DNA of 64,000 nt from Mycolicibacterium aromaticivorans JS19b1 = JCM 16368 (lineage in GTDB: Bacteria > Actinomycetota > Actinomycetes > Mycobacteriales > Mycobacteriaceae). Position numbers and translations under genes: made by a program. The stretch is taken from assembly GCF_000559085.1 (NCBI RefSeq), contig NZ_JALN02000001.1, positions 1,798,001 through 1,862,000 on the forward strand. The letters run 5' to 3'. Below the pieces are notes generated by a model. The model was not told the origin of the DNA and made no database searches. It saw nothing but the letters and a program-made list of their open reading frames with translations. Positions 56,502 to 64,000 of the stretch are shown here, in pieces; within the stretch, counting starts at the first letter, position 1; every line of letters starts with the position of its first letter.

Positions 56502-56894
56502 TTACGCCAATCCGGCGGCGGCCATTTCCTTGTCAAATTCCACGGCCATCAGCTCGGCGAATTTCGTGACGGCCTTCAGCGGCCGCAGCATCACGGTGAA
56601 CTCGTCGATGAGCCCGTCTTCGCGAACGTGCAGGAAGTCGCAGCCGTTGATCTCGAGGTCGCCGACCTTGGCGACGAACACCAGCGCGTGGTCGGCCTGG
56701 CCTTCGCCGCCGATCTCCTTCACATAGGTGAGGTCGGCGAACACCCGCGAGACCGCCCGCAGGATGACACCGATCTGGTCGCGGCCCTGGTACGGCTTGT
56801 GCGCGATCGGGCTGCGGAAGACCACGTCCTCGGCGCAGAGAGCGGGCAGGGCATCGAAATCGCCGGCTTCGACGGCGACGCGGAACGCATGCAT
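56502..56894 (-). CDS. SnoaL/NTF2-like nuclear-transport-factor-fold protein
   Basis: 130 residues from ATG 56894 (GTG 56918 possible). 'HAFRVAVEAGDFDALPALCAEDVVFRSPIAHKPYQG', 'LTYVKEIGGEGQADHALVFVAKVGDLEINGCDFLHV' and 'GLIDEFTVMLRPLKAVTKFAELM' follow the SnoaL fold, with polar residues lining the pocket. Members are isomerases or hydrolases of small cyclic compounds, or binders. Divergent from the CDF transporter gene, with starts 33 bases apart. Confidence 0.82.
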   Translation of the reverse strand: MHAFRVAVEAGDFDALPALCAEDVVFRSPIAHKPYQGRDQIGVILRAVSRVFADLTYVKEIGGEGQADHALVFVAKVGDLEINGCDFLHVREDGLIDEFTVMLRPLKAVTKFAELMAVEFDKEMAAAGLA

Positions 56895-56926
56895 GTGGTC
56901 AGCATGCCACGGGTACACCAGCGGGA

Positions 56927-57910
56927 ATGACGGCGACGAAAAACCTGCTCGGCGAGGACGCGGCCGGCGCACCGCCGGGCGAGAGCACGAAAACGGTGGC
57001 CATCGCGTTCGGCACCAACCTGGTCGTCGCGGTGGCCAAGACACTGGCCGGCGTGCTGTCCGGGTCCGCGTCGATGGCGGCCGAGGCCGCGCACTCCTGG
57101 GCGGACACCGGCAACCAGGCGTTTCTGATGATCGCCAATCGCCGCGCCGGCCGGGCCGCGGACCGCACGCGCCCGCTCGGCTACGGCCGGGAGGCATATG
57201 TGTGGTCGCTGCTGGCGGCAGTCGGACTGTTCGTGGTCGGCGGGACGGTATCGGTGTGGCGCGGGGTCAACGAACTGCTCGACGACCGGCCTGCCGACGA
57301 GCACTACCTGGTGGCTTATGTGGTGCTGGGGATCGCGCTGGTCATGGAGGGCATCTCGTGGACGCAGGCGGTGCGACAGCTGCGCACCGATGCCCACGCG
57401 ATGGACCGCGAAGTACTCGAGTACGCGATGCAGACGTCCGATCCCACGGTGCGCGCGGTCTTCGCGGAGGACACCGCCGCGCTGATCGGCATCGTGCTGG
57501 CCGGCGCCGGTATCGGTCTGCATCAGCTGACCGGGGTGGCGGCCTGGGATGCGGTGGGCTCGATTCTGGTGGGCCTGCTGCTCGGCGTGGTGGCGGTGTT
57601 GCTGATCGACCGCAATCGCCGGTTCCTGACCGGGGAGCCCGGTACACCGCAGCTGCGCGACGCCGTGGTGGCACGGATAGAGGCGCTCGACGAAGTGGCG
57701 TCGGTGCGCTTCGTGCGGCTCGAATTCGTCGGTCCGCGACAGCTTTTCGTGGTGGCGAGCGTGGACCTGGTCGGGGATCAGATCGAGTCGCGGATCGCGC
57801 ACACCCTGCGCGAGCTGGAAGGCAAGCTCGAGGCCAACCCGCACATCGTCGATGCCGTGCTGACGATCGCCGAGCCTGCCGACCTGGACGACACCGTCAC
57901 TCAGCGATGA
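56927..57910 (+). CDS. Cation diffusion facilitator (metal efflux)
   Basis: 327 residues with about six membrane segments, starting at 'TVAIAFGTNLVVAVAKTLAGVL'. The metal site of transmembrane helix 2 is 'EAAHSWADTGNQAFLM' (H-x3-D), helix 5 has 'FAEDTAALIGIVLAGAG' (D-x-x-A-type), and the C-terminal ZT-dimer-like cytoplasmic domain is 'VVARIEALDEVASVRFVRLEFVGPRQLFVVASVDL'. It exports Zn, Fe, Co or Mn by proton antiport. The 3' end overlaps the opposing TetR gene by 14 bases. Confidence 0.9.
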   Translation: MTATKNLLGEDAAGAPPGESTKTVAIAFGTNLVVAVAKTLAGVLSGSASMAAEAAHSWADTGNQAFLMIANRRAGRAADRTRPLGYGREAYVWSLLAAVGLFVVGGTVSVWRGVNELLDDRPADEHYLVAYVVLGIALVMEGISWTQAVRQLRTDAHAMDREVLEYAMQTSDPTVRAVFAEDTAALIGIVLAGAGIGLHQLTGVAAWDAVGSILVGLLLGVVAVLLIDRNRRFLTGEPGTPQLRDAVVARIEALDEVASVRFVRLEFVGPRQLFVVASVDLVGDQIESRIAHTLRELEGKLEANPHIVDAVLTIAEPADLDDTVTQR

Positions 57911-58496
57911 TGCCCGTGCGCAACGACTCCAGCGCGGTGCGGCACAGCCGGCCCAATTCGGTCAGCGATGTGTCTTCGCCGATCATCCAGAGTTCCATCG
58001 CACCGAAGACCGCGGCGGCGATGCACCGTGCCGTCACGATCACTCGCAGCCGCTCATCGGGTGTGTCGGCCGGGGCGCTCTGCGAAAGCTGATCGACGAT
58101 GGCATCGGCGAATTCGGCCTCCACTTGGCGGGTGTGTCGCACGATTCGGCCGGCGTCGAGTTCCCTAGCCCGCAACGCGGCGATCTGCGCGACGGCTTCC
58201 GGGTCGTAAGGCGAGGCGTCGATGGCCGATTGCACCGATTCGATGATCGACTCCCCGGGCGTTCGGGCCTTCAAGGCGGCCCGGAACCACTCCAGGCCGA
58301 CGTCGTAGTCGGCGAACAGCAGGTCGTGCTTCGAGGTGAAGTGCCGGTAGAACGTCCGCAGTGATACCCCGGCGTCGTCGGCGATCTGCTCAGCGGAGGT
58401 GTCCTCGACTCCCTGGGCCAGAAAGCGCACCAGCGCGGCGCGTCGCAGGGCGTCGCGCGTGCGCTCGCTGCGCGCCGTCTGAGCAGGGCGAACCAC
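57897..58496 (-). CDS. TetR-family regulator
   Basis: 199 residues from GTG 58496; a TTG at 58514 is less likely. TACGTT, 6 bases before this GTG, fits a mycobacterial -10 (TANNNT) of a leaderless transcript. HTH: 'TRDALRRAALVRFLAQGVEDTSAEQIADDAGVSLRTFYRHF'. The ligand domain is divergent. The palindrome at 58521-58536 just upstream is its probable operator, shared with the divergent DUF2834 gene. The CDF gene overlaps it tail to tail. Confidence 0.88.
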   Translation of the reverse strand: MVRPAQTARSERTRDALRRAALVRFLAQGVEDTSAEQIADDAGVSLRTFYRHFTSKHDLLFADYDVGLEWFRAALKARTPGESIIESVQSAIDASPYDPEAVAQIAALRARELDAGRIVRHTRQVEAEFADAIVDQLSQSAPADTPDERLRVIVTARCIAAAVFGAMELWMIGEDTSLTELGRLCRTALESLRTGIIAE

Positions 58497-58520
58497 GGAG
58501 GTAACGTACCTCAAAAAGAA

Positions 58521-58536
58521 TTGTCAAAATTGACAA
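58521..58536. promoter_or_regulatory. TetR-type operator palindrome
   Basis: TTGTCAAAATTGACAA: 7-bp perfect arms TTGTCAA and TTGACAA around two central bases, in the 74-base divergent region between the TetR gene and the DUF2834 gene. AT-rich and symmetrical, as expected for a TetR dimer site overlapping both promoters. Binding is inferred. Confidence 0.65.
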
Positions 58537-58570
58537 AACGATTACTCGATGTCACTACAGTTACGAAGCC

Positions 58571-59059
58571 ATGACGCTCCTCGTTCATGCAGTGCTGGCC
58601 GTCCTCGTCATCGCATGGATCATCGGATCCAATTCGGCGGTGTTCCGGCGGCCGGCCAATGGTCCCGCAGTCAGTGCGCTCGAGATCCTGTACTACCTGA
58701 TCGGTATCGCGTCGGTGGTACTGGGCTGGTACTTCAACATCCAGTTCGTCCATCAGTACGCCGACGGCTCGGGCAATGTGTTCACCGGCGCGGGCAGCTG
58801 GTGGCAGTTCATCACCCTGGGCTATGACAACCCGGCTGCGGCGTCGGCCAGCCAGGACTACACCATCGGCAACGTGATCCTGCTGCCGTTGTTCACGATC
58901 ATCGACGGTTACCGGCGGGGTATCCGCCGGCCGTGGCTGTTCTTCGTGTCGAGCCTGTTCACCAGCTTCGCGTTCGCGTGGGCTTTCTATCTGGCCACTG
59001 TCGAACGCCAGCGGCTGCACGAGAAGTCAGCTCAGGCGGTCGGCGCCAGCGTCGGGTAG
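58571..59059 (+). CDS. DUF2834 membrane protein
   Basis: 162 residues with four hydrophobic segments: 'VHAVLAVLVIAWIIGSNSAV', 'LEILYYLIGIASVVLGWYFN', 'GNVILLPLFTIIDGYRRG' and 'LFFVSSLFTSFAFAWAFYLAT'. The aromatic loop 'SWWQFITLGYDNPAAASAS' and overall layout match DUF2834. Function is unknown. It is divergent from the TetR gene and probably controlled by it; the end overlaps the opposing Old Yellow Enzyme gene by 28 bases. Confidence 0.82.
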   Translation: MTLLVHAVLAVLVIAWIIGSNSAVFRRPANGPAVSALEILYYLIGIASVVLGWYFNIQFVHQYADGSGNVFTGAGSWWQFITLGYDNPAAASASQDYTIGNVILLPLFTIIDGYRRGIRRPWLFFVSSLFTSFAFAWAFYLATVERQRLHEKSAQAVGASVG

Positions 59060-60123
59060 TCGACGTAGCCCGCCGGGCCCGGCGAGTAGAACGTCGCAAC
59101 GTCGGGCTCCGTCAGCTCGGCGCCGGTGCGCAGCCGGTCGATGAGGTCGGGGTTGGCCAGGTAGGCACGGCCGACAGCGGCCGCGCTGATGGCACCCCAG
59201 TCGGCGAGGTTCTCCAGCTCGCAGAAGCTGGTCTCCACTTCGCGGCCGGTGTTCAGCACGAACGGTCCCGACCACAGCGCCCGCACGATCCCGAACTCGG
59301 GGGCGTCCGGGTTGATCAGGACGTGCAGATACGCCAGCCCCAACGATGAAATACGTTCCAGCAGAGCCTCATAGGCCGAAACGGTGTCGACCTCGTTGAC
59401 GTCACCGGCCCCGTTTCCCGGCGAGATGCGCAGACCGACCCGGTCGGCCCCGATCTCGGCGGCGACGGCCTCGACGACCTCCGCGGTCAGCCGTGCACGG
59501 TTCTCCGCGGTGCCGCCATAGCGGTCGGTGCGGGTGTTGGTGGCATCGGCCAGGAATTGGTGCAGGAGATAGCCGTTGGCGGAATGGATTTCGACGCCGT
59601 CAAGGCCCGCATCAATAGCGCGGCGCGCCGCGTCGCGGAATTGCGCAACCACTCCGGCGATTTCGTCGGTGTCCAGAGCCCGCGGCACCGGCAGCGGCTT
59701 CTTGCCGCCTGGCGTGTGGGCGAGCATTTTCGCCGCGATCGCCGACGGTGCCACCGACTCGGCGCCGTTGATGTCCGGGTGCGCCATCCGGCCGACATGC
59801 CAGATCTGCATGAACATCAACCCGTCCTGCGCGTGCACGGCCGAGGCCACCTCGGCCCACTTCTCCTGATGGCCGTCGGTGTAGATGCCCGGCGTGTTGA
59901 CGTAGGCGCCGTTACCCACCTGGGAAATGGCGGTGGCTTCGGTGATGATCAGCCCGGCCGATGCACGCTGCGCGTAGTACTCGACCTGCAGGTCGCTCGG
60001 CGTGCCGTCCGACTGGGCGCGTGAGCGGGTCAGCGGCGCCATAAAGAGGCGATTCCGCGCGGTGTTCGCCCCGATGGTGATCGGCTGGAGCAGGGCTGAG
60101 TCGTCGGTCAGCGTGAACGTCAT
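59032..60123 (-). CDS. Old Yellow Enzyme-family alkene reductase
   Basis: 363 residues. FMN TIM barrel: 'ARNRLFMAPLTRSRA' at the start, 'FMQIWHVGRMAHP', 'GVEIHSANGYLLHQFLADATNTRTDRYGG' with the His-Asn substrate-binding pair, 'RVGLRISPGNGAGDVNE' and 'AISAAAVGRAYLANPDLIDRL'. These match NemA/OPR-type reductases that use NADPH to reduce activated C=C bonds, nitro esters or quinones. The native substrate is unknown. It lies 42 bases downstream of the HNH gene on the same strand. Confidence 0.92.
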   Translation of the reverse strand: MTFTLTDDSALLQPITIGANTARNRLFMAPLTRSRAQSDGTPSDLQVEYYAQRASAGLIITEATAISQVGNGAYVNTPGIYTDGHQEKWAEVASAVHAQDGLMFMQIWHVGRMAHPDINGAESVAPSAIAAKMLAHTPGGKKPLPVPRALDTDEIAGVVAQFRDAARRAIDAGLDGVEIHSANGYLLHQFLADATNTRTDRYGGTAENRARLTAEVVEAVAAEIGADRVGLRISPGNGAGDVNEVDTVSAYEALLERISSLGLAYLHVLINPDAPEFGIVRALWSGPFVLNTGREVETSFCELENLADWGAISAAAVGRAYLANPDLIDRLRTGAELTEPDVATFYSPGPAGYVDYPTLAPTA

Positions 60124-60165
60124 GCTTGCCTACAAGCCTTGCTGGGGCATATTCATTCCCCGGCC

Positions 60166-61464
60166 TCATGGGTCATCGTCGTTCGGCAGGAAACGTTCAG
60201 GGTGGTGGTAGTCGTTGGTGCCGCCGCGCATGGGTATGTCGGGTGGTGGGGTCCAGTGAGTCTGGCCGTTAGGGAGTTGGTGGGTGGTCCAGCCGTCGTT
60301 TTCGACGAGGAGGTTGTCGCATTTGCAGGCCAGGGTGAGGTCGTCGATGTCGGTGCTGCCGCCGTGTTTCCAATCCTTGGCGGCGTGGTGGACGTGGCTG
60401 GTGTGGCCGTTGACGGTGCAGCCGGGTGCGGTGCAGCCCCGGTACTTGCCTAGCAGCATGATTCGCTGATCGGCTGAGGCCAGGCGTTTGCTTCGGCCCA
60501 GCCACAGTGATTGTCCGGTGACGCCGTCGAACACGGCGAGGTAGTGGTGGGCGGGGGCGGCCATCCGGATCAGGTCGGTGATCGGGAGCAGGGTGCCACC
60601 GGCGGTGACGGCGTGTCCGGCGCCGGCCTGTAAGTCTTGCAGGGTGGTGGTGACGATCATGGTGACGGGTAACCCGTTGTGCTGGCCGAGTTTGGGGTCA
60701 CCGAGACGGCCGCGGACCAACTCGGCGAGCGCGTCGTGTTGGCGTTGGGCGTGGCTGCGGAGGTCGGGTTCGGCACCGTCCGGATCGGGTTTGGGGGCGG
60801 CGAATTTCGCCAGCCAGGCATCCAGCATCGATCGTAGTTCGGGATCGGCGATCAGTTTCCCGATGCTCATGCCGTCGGGGCGTTGACTGCCGCACCATTG
60901 GAAGCCACGCTTGCGGGCCCGGTCTTCCTCGGAGTACTGGCCGTCGGGGTTGAGGTGGACGGCGAGGCGGTCGGCGATTTTCTCCAGTTGATCGGGCCGC
61001 ATGGTCTGGGCGTGCTCGGCCAGGGTGTGTTCAGCTTTCTCGATCTCGACCGGGCCGACGTGATCGGGTAGGTCGCGGAAGAACTTCTGGATCACCCGGA
61101 CGTGCTCACCGTCGAGAAGCCCGGCCTCCCAGGCTTTTGCGGTCTCAGGTAGCAGCGCAGCCAACGGTTCGCCGGTCAACGCTCGGCGCGGAACCAACTG
61201 CTCGGCATCGCGCATCCGGCGCTTGGCCGCGGAACGGCTGATCCGCAGCACGTCGGCCACCACGATCGGGATCGGTGGGCAGCCCTCATACCGTTCCAGA
61301 TGGGTGAGCTGCTCGTGGGATATCGCGACCTGGCGGCGTAGCGCGGTCTCGAGCCGTTCCAGAGCGGTAAAGCGTTGTGGCGCGGGCAGTTCCTCGATAT
61401 CGGCGGCACCCAGGAGTTCGACCGCCGCGTCCAGCGCATCCAACGCCGCACTGATCGAACCCAT
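60166..61464 (-). CDS. HNH endonuclease-domain protein, DUF222/13E12 family
   Basis: 432 residues from ATG 61464. The long N-terminal DUF222 region (about 30-330) includes 'ISRSAAKRRMRDAEQLVPRRALTGEPL' and 'LDGEHVRVIQKFFRDLPDHV'. The C-terminal HNH motif is 'GCTAPGCTVNGHTSHVHHAAKDWKHGGSTDIDDLTLACKCDN', i.e. C-x4-C, H-V-HH, and a Cys pair. This is the 13E12 repeat family, multicopy in mycobacteria and often DNA-damage-inducible. A near-consensus SOS box overlaps its promoter. Cellular substrate is unknown; links to mobile DNA are suspected for the family. Confidence 0.9.
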   Translation of the reverse strand: MGSISAALDALDAAVELLGAADIEELPAPQRFTALERLETALRRQVAISHEQLTHLERYEGCPPIPIVVADVLRISRSAAKRRMRDAEQLVPRRALTGEPLAALLPETAKAWEAGLLDGEHVRVIQKFFRDLPDHVGPVEIEKAEHTLAEHAQTMRPDQLEKIADRLAVHLNPDGQYSEEDRARKRGFQWCGSQRPDGMSIGKLIADPELRSMLDAWLAKFAAPKPDPDGAEPDLRSHAQRQHDALAELVRGRLGDPKLGQHNGLPVTMIVTTTLQDLQAGAGHAVTAGGTLLPITDLIRMAAPAHHYLAVFDGVTGQSLWLGRSKRLASADQRIMLLGKYRGCTAPGCTVNGHTSHVHHAAKDWKHGGSTDIDDLTLACKCDNLLVENDGWTTHQLPNGQTHWTPPPDIPMRGGTNDYHHPERFLPNDDDP

Positions 61465-61467
61465 GAT

Positions 61468-61483
61468 TAGAACACTAGTTCGA
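61468..61483. promoter_or_regulatory. SOS box (LexA site) at the HNH/DUF222 promoter
   Basis: TAGAACACTAGTTCGA matches the mycobacterial LexA consensus TCGAAC-N4-GTTCGA at 11 of 12 arm positions. On the minus strand it contains TAGTGT, a TANNNT -10, exactly 7 bases before the ATG at 61464. This predicts a leaderless, LexA-repressed, damage-inducible transcript. Confidence 0.75.
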
Positions 61484-61564
61484 ACTACCGACAAAAACCG
61501 ACGCCCACTATCAACCTGTGGACCAAATCGGATCTGGGGATAAACCCCCTCGCGCCAACGAAAC

Positions 61565-62593
61565 TCAGCCGCTACGCACCTCGTCCAGAAACGCTCGCAC
61601 GGTCTCCTCGGGCGCCGACGGAGGCAGCCCGATCATCACCCGATCGATGATCCCGTCGCAGCGTTCCTTCAAAGCCGCAGCCAGACCGTCCAGGGGCGCC
61701 ACAACCGCGAACGTCGACAGGATCTCGTCGTCGATCAACGTGGCCATCGTGTCCCATTGGCCGTCCAGCGACAGGCGGTGCAACTCGGTCTGCAGATCAC
61801 CCCACCCGTGCAGCTCCAGCACCTTCCGGTAGGCAGGCGTCGAGGCGTAGAAGGCGATCTGCTTGCGTGAACCCGCTGCCGCGGCGGCCATCTCGGCCTC
61901 ATCGGCGCCGGTCACCACAAACACCGGCGCCATCACCTGGAACTCGCTGCGCGAGCGGCCCGAAGTGGCCATCCCCCGCTCCAGCGCCGGAATGGTCACC
62001 TCGTCGAAATATCGCTTGGTGGTGAAGGCGTGCGCGATCAGACCGTCTGCCACCTCACCGCACATCTGGGTCATCAACTCACCGACGGCGGCGATCATCA
62101 CCTTCGGCGACCCGTACGGATGCTGTTCGGGCACGAACATCGGCGTCATGAGCCGGTGGGTGTAGAACTCGCCGTCGAAGCTCAGCTTGGTGCCGTTGCG
62201 CCAGCAGGCCCAGATCTCCTGCAGCGCAGTGACGAACTCACCCATGCGTCGCGTGGGATGACTCCACGGCATGCTGAAACGCTTCTCGATGTGTGGTTTG
62301 ATCTGCGTTCCCAACCCGAGCAGCAGCCGGCCCTTCGAGTAGTCCTGTAGATCCCACCCGATGTTGGCCACGGTCATCGGATTGCGGGCGAAGGCCACCG
62401 CGATCGAGGTCCCCAATTCGATCTCGGTGGTGTGCTCGGCCGCCAGCGTCAGGGGAAGGAACGGGTCGTGGCTGATCTCGGCCGTCCAGCACCCGTCGTA
62501 ACCGAGCCGCTCGACCTCACGGGCCCCCTCGGCGACCCCGGCAAGCCTGCTGATGACGCCGCGGTCGACTTTGAGACCGCCGACCTCACCCAT
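61565..62593 (-). CDS. LLM-class F420-dependent oxidoreductase (TIGR03617-like)
   Basis: 342 residues from ATG 62593. 'REVERLGYDGCWTAEISHDPFLPLTLAAEHTTEIELGTSIAVAFARNP' and 'DYSKGRLLLGLGTQIKPHIEKRFSMPW' are the barrel strands of the F420-dependent LLM group; 'PKVMIAAVGELMTQMCGEVADGLIAHAF' follows. Overall similarity is to a different LLM subgroup than the gene at 42521. Substrate unknown. It is divergent from the carboxyltransferase gene, with starts 62 bases apart, and could share its regulation. Confidence 0.88.
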   Translation of the reverse strand: MGEVGGLKVDRGVISRLAGVAEGAREVERLGYDGCWTAEISHDPFLPLTLAAEHTTEIELGTSIAVAFARNPMTVANIGWDLQDYSKGRLLLGLGTQIKPHIEKRFSMPWSHPTRRMGEFVTALQEIWACWRNGTKLSFDGEFYTHRLMTPMFVPEQHPYGSPKVMIAAVGELMTQMCGEVADGLIAHAFTTKRYFDEVTIPALERGMATSGRSRSEFQVMAPVFVVTGADEAEMAAAAAGSRKQIAFYASTPAYRKVLELHGWGDLQTELHRLSLDGQWDTMATLIDDEILSTFAVVAPLDGLAAALKERCDGIIDRVMIGLPPSAPEETVRAFLDEVRSG

Positions 62594-62655
62594 GTCGGCA
62601 GACGCTACAGTAAGCAATTCAGTATGGTCAACGCCGCCACGGTAAGGACACGTCG

Positions 62656-64000
62656 ATGAGCAATGCGCAGGACTGGCAGGACACGCTCCACGACCTGAGC
62701 CGACGCCGTCAGCATGCCCATTCCATGGGCGGCGAGGAGCGTCTCGCCAAGCACCACGGCAAGGGGAAGCTCGATGCCCGGGCGCGAATCGATCACCTCC
62801 TCGATCCCGGCACCTTCCAGGAGTTCGGCACCCTCGTCGGCGGCGAGATCGCGGCGGACGGTTTGGTGGCGGGCGCGGGTCGCATCGACGGAACGCCGGT
62901 GATGGTGGGCGCGGAGGACTTCACCACGTTGGCAGGCAGCATTGGTCCCGGCGGGAATGCCAAGCGCTACCGGCTCGCCGAACTTGCGCTCCGCAACAAG
63001 ATCCCGTTGGTGATGTTGTTGGAGGGGGCCGGTTTCCGAGCCGCGGGCGGCGAACACTATGGCCGCACCCCGACCGATCTGATCGCGCAGGCACGGTGTT
63101 CGGGCAAGGTTCCGACCATCTCCGCTGTGCTCGGTCCGTCGGCGGGGCACGGCGCGCTGGTGGCTCCGGTCTGCGACTTCTCGATCATGAGCGACCAGGG
63201 TGCGATCTTCACCGCAGGCCCTCCGGTCGTGAAAGAAGCTACCGGTGAAGATATTTCGAAGGAAGAGCTCGGCGGCCCGACGGTCGCGTTGCCCAGCGGT
63301 GTCATCCACAATGTCGCCGACAGCGACGAAGCGGTGCTCGACGACATCCGGCGCTACCTGTCTTACTTCCCTTCCAGCGCATGGTCGTATCCCCCGACCC
63401 GGATGTACGACGAGGAGGCCGGGCTTCGCTCCACTCCCGAGTTGCTCGACATCATCTCCCGCGACAACCGCAACATCTACGACATGCGCACTGTCCTCGA
63501 CGTGGTCTTCGACGAGCCGGACTGGTTCGAGATCCAGCCGAAGTTCGGCCAGGCGATCATCTGCGCGCTCGCGCACCTGGGGGGCTATCCGGTTGCGGTC
63601 GTTGCCAATCAGCCGACCGAGCTGGCCGGTTCCATCGACTCCGACGCCGCCGACAAGGCAGCACATTTCATCATGGTCGCCGACTCGTTCCACGTGCCGA
63701 TCGTGTTCCTGGCCGACAACCCCGGCATGCTGCCGGGCAGCCAGTCCGAGCGCAACGGTGTTTTGCGAAGCGGGGCAAGGATGTTCGCAGCCCAGACGGC
63801 GGCGACGACCTTGAAGCTGCATGTCACGCTGCGCAAAGCATTCGGATTCGGCTCGATGGTGATGTCGCTGCTGGGCTTCGACAATCAGGTGGCGACGTTC
63901 GCCTACCCAGGAGCCACGATGGGCGCGATGAGCGCGGCCGCGTTGAGCCGCGCCTCACACGCCGATGAGGACGTCACCGAGACTCTCAAGAGCATGGAAC
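62656..64000 (+). CDS. Acyl-CoA carboxylase carboxyltransferase (AccD/PccB-like), start of gene
   Basis: The frame is open from ATG 62656 (TAAGGA upstream) to the end of the window, at least 448 residues; families are 510-540, so the last 60-90 are missing. Two crotonase-like halves are visible: 'RLAKHHGKGKLDARARIDHLLDPGTF' at the N-terminus, 'GGEHYGRTPTDLIAQARCSGKVPTISAVLGPSAGHGALVAP' and, in the second half, 'YPVAVVANQPTELAGSIDSDAADKAAHFI', 'PIVFLADNPGMLPGSQSE' and 'KAFGFGSMVMSLLG'. It transfers carboxyl from biotin to acetyl-, propionyl- or longer acyl-CoA. Its biotin-carboxylase partner is not in this window. Confidence 0.92.
   Translation, partial: MSNAQDWQDTLHDLSRRRQHAHSMGGEERLAKHHGKGKLDARARIDHLLDPGTFQEFGTLVGGEIAADGLVAGAGRIDGTPVMVGAEDFTTLAGSIGPGGNAKRYRLAELALRNKIPLVMLLEGAGFRAAGGEHYGRTPTDLIAQARCSGKVPTISAVLGPSAGHGALVAPVCDFSIMSDQGAIFTAGPPVVKEATGEDISKEELGGPTVALPSGVIHNVADSDEAVLDDIRRYLSYFPSSAWSYPPTRMYDEEAGLRSTPELLDIISRDNRNIYDMRTVLDVVFDEPDWFEIQPKFGQAIICALAHLGGYPVAVVANQPTELAGSIDSDAADKAAHFIMVADSFHVPIVFLADNPGMLPGSQSERNGVLRSGARMFAAQTAATTLKLHVTLRKAFGFGSMVMSLLGFDNQVATFAYPGATMGAMSAAALSRASHADEDVTETLKSME

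Noticed and set aside
62605..63822. A 405-codon minus-strand frame at the window end.
   Set aside because: Antisense to the acyl-CoA carboxylase carboxyltransferase, which runs open to the end of the window.

Overview
The window is high-GC DNA from a mycobacterium, most probably a fast-growing environmental Mycolicibacterium. Three things point there. First, gene order: from about 9.4 kb to 55.7 kb the genes follow, in inverted orientation, the M. tuberculosis block I know as Rv0896 (gltA2) down to Rv0854. This includes citA, fprB, serC, sepH, a TrmH methylase, cspB, moaA2-moaD2-rpfA-moaE2-mog-moaC2, the XPB helicase, fadB-fadA and the far racemase region. Second, mycobacterial families are common: F420-type LLM oxidoreductases, a PE-PPE esterase domain, SRPBCC proteins, a 13E12/DUF222 HNH protein and TetR regulators. 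Third, GTG starts and 4-base start/stop overlaps are frequent. Locus correspondences are from memory, not from a search.

Layout. 1-1.3 kb: end of a TetR gene, a shortened Rieske protein and an FKBP isomerase. 1.35-7.2 kb: a divergent catabolic module of kinase, SDR and GntR regulator on one side and APC permease and class-III PLP enzyme on the other. The PLP enzyme looks more like the amino-alcohol phosphate phospho-lyases than a plain aminotransferase. 7.2-9.3 kb: a DUF2630 protein and a MarR-MFS drug-efflux pair in which the transporter is frameshifted. 9.4-16.7 kb: two citrate synthases separated by twin TetR regulators, an exporter and PdxH. 16.8-30 kb: conserved housekeeping and unknown genes, including the FprB/diiron-oxygenase pair, SerC and SepH.

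30-34.9 kb is a split molybdopterin gene set flanking rpfA. The rpfA leader holds a CRP-type site and a clear c-di-AMP (ydaO/yuaA) riboswitch. 34.96-38.9 kb: XPB helicase and its helicase-associated partner. 39-43.5 kb: a secreted PE-PPE esterase, a thiolase-like/DUF35 pair lacking canonical thiolase histidines, and an LLM oxidoreductase. 43.88-45.31 kb: a complete IS256-family element with inverted repeats and an 8-bp target duplication. 45.5-55.7 kb: lipid and CoA metabolism (acyl-AMP ligase, fadBA, racemase with SRPBCC satellites) plus a secreted C39-like protein and a DapC-like aminotransferase.

55.8-64 kb is more accessory: a UBP-type zinc finger, a CDF metal transporter, a TetR with a clear palindromic operator, an Old Yellow Enzyme, an HNH/DUF222 gene whose promoter carries a near-consensus SOS box, an LLM oxidoreductase, and the start of an acyl-CoA carboxylase carboxyltransferase that runs off the window. 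I saw no tRNA, rRNA or CRISPR array. The most promising leads are the kinase/phospho-lyase module, the thiolase-fold/DUF35 pair and the multi-signal rpfA leader.
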